64,000 bases of DNA, from positions 62,001 to 126,000 of the forward strand of contig OZ221971.1 of the NCBI GenBank assembly GCA_965119685.1, in the 5' to 3' direction. A program made the position numbers and the translations under genes. This document shows, in pieces, positions 61,975-64,000 of this stretch. Under the pieces are notes generated by a model. The model did not search any database, was not told where the DNA came from, and worked only from the letters and a program-made list of their open reading frames with translations. Origin of the DNA: Merdibacter sp965119685. Its GTDB lineage: Bacteria > Bacillota_I > Bacilli_A > Erysipelotrichales > Erysipelotrichaceae. Position 1 is the stretch's first letter; each line of letters begins with the position of its first letter.

Positions 61975-63598
61975 ACGTTTTCTCTCTCCTTTTTCCATAA
62001 GCCGCACAAAGCAGCTTCACAAACAAATTGGCAAATAATATAAACAGTGACAGAACAAAGATCTCATTGAATTTGGCAAAGTATTGCAGCTCCTTGATCT
62101 TTGTCGTAACGACCATCGTCCGCGCACCGGCGATGAAGATGATCGCGCTGACGGTCACCATCGAATTGACAAAGTAATAGGCGAAGACCTCAATCAATGA
62201 GGATAAGGCGTTTGGAGTGATCACCCGCACGATCGTTTTCAGCCAAGTATCGCCCAAGAGCTTTCCGCTCGTTTCAAAGGACGCGTTCATCTTGCCTAGT
62301 GTCTCTTTCATCATGAGATAGGGTGTAGAGAAGAAATGGACGACATTGCACAGCACCATCAGCGCTAACGTATTCTGCAAGGGCGTCTTGGTGAAGACAA
62401 ACAGATAGGCGATACCGATGACCATGCCGGGAATCGTGTTGGTAATCAAAGCGAAGGAATCGATCAGATGGCGCAGGCGATGATGCAGGCGGCTGCGTTT
62501 GGAAACCAAAGCCCCGCCATAGGCAAGCAACGTTCCCGCTAACGAAGTGCACAGCGCCATTAACAAAGTGTTCTTGATGACGCTGACCAGCGTCTCATCG
62601 CCAAACACCGCTTGGACGTGGCTCCATGTAAAGGTGATTTGATAAGGCCACTGCGAGATGAAAGGCAGTAAGAAGATGACCGCAAAGACGGATAACAGAG
62701 CGATCAGGATGGCAATGCTGCAAGTGCCGCACAGAAGATCGCGCGCTTTGCTTTTCGGCATGCACACCTGTGAGACGTGCTGATAGCGAATGTCATAGCG
62801 TTCCATATAGCGCATGAGCAGGATGCTGATGATCGAAGGGACAAGCATCACCATGGCGATGATGGAGCCCTTGGCAAAATCCGGTATGCTGCCCAGCATG
62901 TAGGAGTACAGCAGTGAGGCAATCACCTCATAGCTGCCGCCGACCGAAGCCGGAATGCCAAAGTCGGTAAACGACAGAAAGAAGGACTGAATCCATGCGA
63001 TCGTCAGAGTGCCCAACAGCGGACGAAGCACCGTGGTGGTAAAGCGGCGCAGCGCCCCGTCCTGCATCAGCCGCGAGACGGTGACATATCTTTGATCGAT
63101 CTGTTTCATCGCATTGTTGACGAGCAGAAAGGCGATCGGCAGCGTGTAGATCACATAGCCCAGCAATATTCCCCAAAAGCCGTAAACATCAAAGAACTGA
63201 AAGCCAGCCAAACGAGTCAGCAGCCCCTGCTTGCCAAAAGAATAGATGATCGCAAAGCCATAGGTGATCGTCGGCAGCAGCATCGGCACGCTCGCCGCCA
63301 GTGTGATGACGCGCTTCCATCCGCTTCGCACATTGGTGAAGTGAACGGTGTATGCGAGCAAAAACGCCAGCGCTACGCTGATCAAGGCGGTGCATGAAGA
63401 CACGAGCAGGCTGTTGACAAGCGCTGTTTGAAAAGCAGGGGAAGCGAAAATTTCCGCATACCCACCTAACGTGAACCCACCCGCCTCACCACTGAAGGAA
63501 CGCCACAGCAGCGAGATGAGCGGTACGAACAGAAAGACGAGAAACAGCAGCGCAATCGCAGCCAGTATGACACGGTATTCCTTCGCGCGCTCTCTCAT
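61961..63598 (-). CDS. 2-aminoethylphosphonate ABC transporter permease, two domains fused
   Basis: A 545-residue protein that contains two BPD permease domains of six helices each (YVTVSRLMQDGALRRFTTTVLRPLLGTLTIAWIQ in the first EAA region; ETSGKLLGDTWLKTIVRVITPNALSS in the second). In Salmonella the two permeases are separate PhnU and PhnV; here one chain does both, like FbpB-type iron permeases. Its ATG overlaps the ATPase stop (ATGA). Confidence 0.9.
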   Translation of the reverse strand: MRERAKEYRVILAAIALLFLVFLFVPLISLLWRSFSGEAGGFTLGGYAEIFASPAFQTALVNSLLVSSCTALISVALAFLLAYTVHFTNVRSGWKRVITLAASVPMLLPTITYGFAIIYSFGKQGLLTRLAGFQFFDVYGFWGILLGYVIYTLPIAFLLVNNAMKQIDQRYVTVSRLMQDGALRRFTTTVLRPLLGTLTIAWIQSFFLSFTDFGIPASVGGSYEVIASLLYSYMLGSIPDFAKGSIIAMVMLVPSIISILLMRYMERYDIRYQHVSQVCMPKSKARDLLCGTCSIAILIALLSVFAVIFLLPFISQWPYQITFTWSHVQAVFGDETLVSVIKNTLLMALCTSLAGTLLAYGGALVSKRSRLHHRLRHLIDSFALITNTIPGMVIGIAYLFVFTKTPLQNTLALMVLCNVVHFFSTPYLMMKETLGKMNASFETSGKLLGDTWLKTIVRVITPNALSSLIEVFAYYFVNSMVTVSAIIFIAGARTMVVTTKIKELQYFAKFNEIFVLSLFILFANLFVKLLCAAYGKRREKTYEKV

Positions 63599-64000
63599 GC
63601 ACGGCTCCTCTCCTCTTGGGAAAACAGCTGATAGATGTTGGAGCGTTTGATTTCCAGCTGCCGCAGGATGAAGGCTTTGACAAAATCATCGGATGGATGG
63701 CGGATGATCTCCTGCGGCGGGGCAAACTGAGCGATGGCTCCCTCGTTGATGATCAGCACCCGATCGCTGAGCGTCAGCGCCTCCTCCGGATCGTGAGTGA
63801 CGATGATCGTCGTCAAATGCAGCTCCTTGGCAATGCGGCGGATGCGTTCCTTGATGGATTCCTTGATGACCCCATCCAGCGCGCTGAGCGGTTCATCCAA
63901 CAGCAGGATGTTTGGTTTCATCACCAGCGTTCTGGCTAAAGCGACACGCTGTTTCTGACCGCCGGAAAGCTGATCGATGCGCTTTTCTAAATGCGGACGC
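63595..64000 (-). CDS. 2-aminoethylphosphonate ABC transporter ATPase, 3' part
   Basis: The last 134 residues of an ABC ATPase (PhnT/PotA-like); its start is outside the window. The signature LSGGQKQRVALARTLV and Walker B NILLLDEPLSALD are visible, then TIIVTHDPEEAL with the H-loop. It is the first of the transporter genes and is co-translated with the permease. Confidence 0.9.
   Translation of the reverse strand, partial: RPHLEKRIDQLSGGQKQRVALARTLVMKPNILLLDEPLSALDGVIKESIKERIRRIAKELHLTTIIVTHDPEEALTLSDRVLIINEGAIAQFAPPQEIIRHPSDDFVKAFILRQLEIKRSNIYQLFSQEERSRA

Noticed and set aside
1..64000. CRISPR array, rRNA or tRNA genes
   Set aside because: No regularly spaced 25-40-base repeats, no rRNA segments and no cloverleaf with a TTCGA-type arm were seen on reading.

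Overview
The window looks like the chromosome of a low-G+C-phylum Gram-positive gut bacterium (Bacillota) with a moderate G+C backbone. It has poly(glycerol-phosphate) teichoic acid genes, mannose-family PTS, a yybP-ykoY riboswitch on mntP, strong GGAGG ribosome sites and a tet(O) element. An Erysipelotrichia-like host is plausible, but this is inference; no rRNA or tRNA gene was seen to anchor it.

Layout. 1-3.4 kb: minus-strand dlt-like set (MBOAT acyltransferase, SGNH-like membrane protein, N-terminus of an AMP-dependent ligase). 4.0-6.1 kb: AT-rich foreign patch with an AlbA/Schlafen-type ATP-binding protein and restriction-modification debris, then an AAA-ATPase/nuclease-like protein. 8-16.7 kb: teichoic acid cluster (three CDP-glycerol glycerophosphotransferases, one fused to a GT2 glycosyltransferase, an acyltransferase, tagD, tagH, tagG). 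17.3-21 kb: DUF4143 ATPase, Fe-S aldo/keto reductase and a frameshifted toxin C-terminus with small downstream genes. 21.3-24.8 kb: HxlR regulator divergent from a ferredoxin/flavin-type protein plus a two-gene osmoprotectant ABC transporter. 25.4-33.7 kb: ychF, an EamA transporter and a complete mannose-family PTS operon with SIS-domain enzyme and PRD regulator (broken by an in-frame stop). 34-39.3 kb: pst-phoU phosphate operon with a PstS whose two halves are in swapped order. 39.7-41.7 kb: DUF951, folD, dtd, ispF. 42.4-45.1 kb: two alpha/beta hydrolases, a 44-aa membrane peptide and a TetR regulator. 45.2-45.9 kb: Mn riboswitch and mntP.

About 46.1-57.3 kb is a mobilizable element: tnpV-like gene, tet(O) with a full attenuation leader, a KTR protein, three sigma/HTH genes each behind a terminator-like hairpin (the third is a pseudogene), a RepA-like ATPase, a repeat-rich non-coding region with a convincing MobV-type oriT, a MobV relaxase, ParB-like, YdbC-like and TnpW-like proteins and a large serine recombinase. 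The order is a circular permutation of the Tn4451 plan. It is followed by an XRE-YhcG (DUF1016) pair and then by the 2-aminoethylphosphonate uptake and degradation genes (ABC transporter, phnW, phnX) to the end of the window.

Two themes stand out. Three regulator genes are interrupted by in-frame stops one base away from a Gln codon while the downstream reading frame is still recognisable. Several modules also carry readable cis-regulation: an operator palindrome before the PTS operon, Pho-box-like repeats before pstS, tandem TetR operator-like sites, the tet(O) attenuator and the Mn riboswitch.
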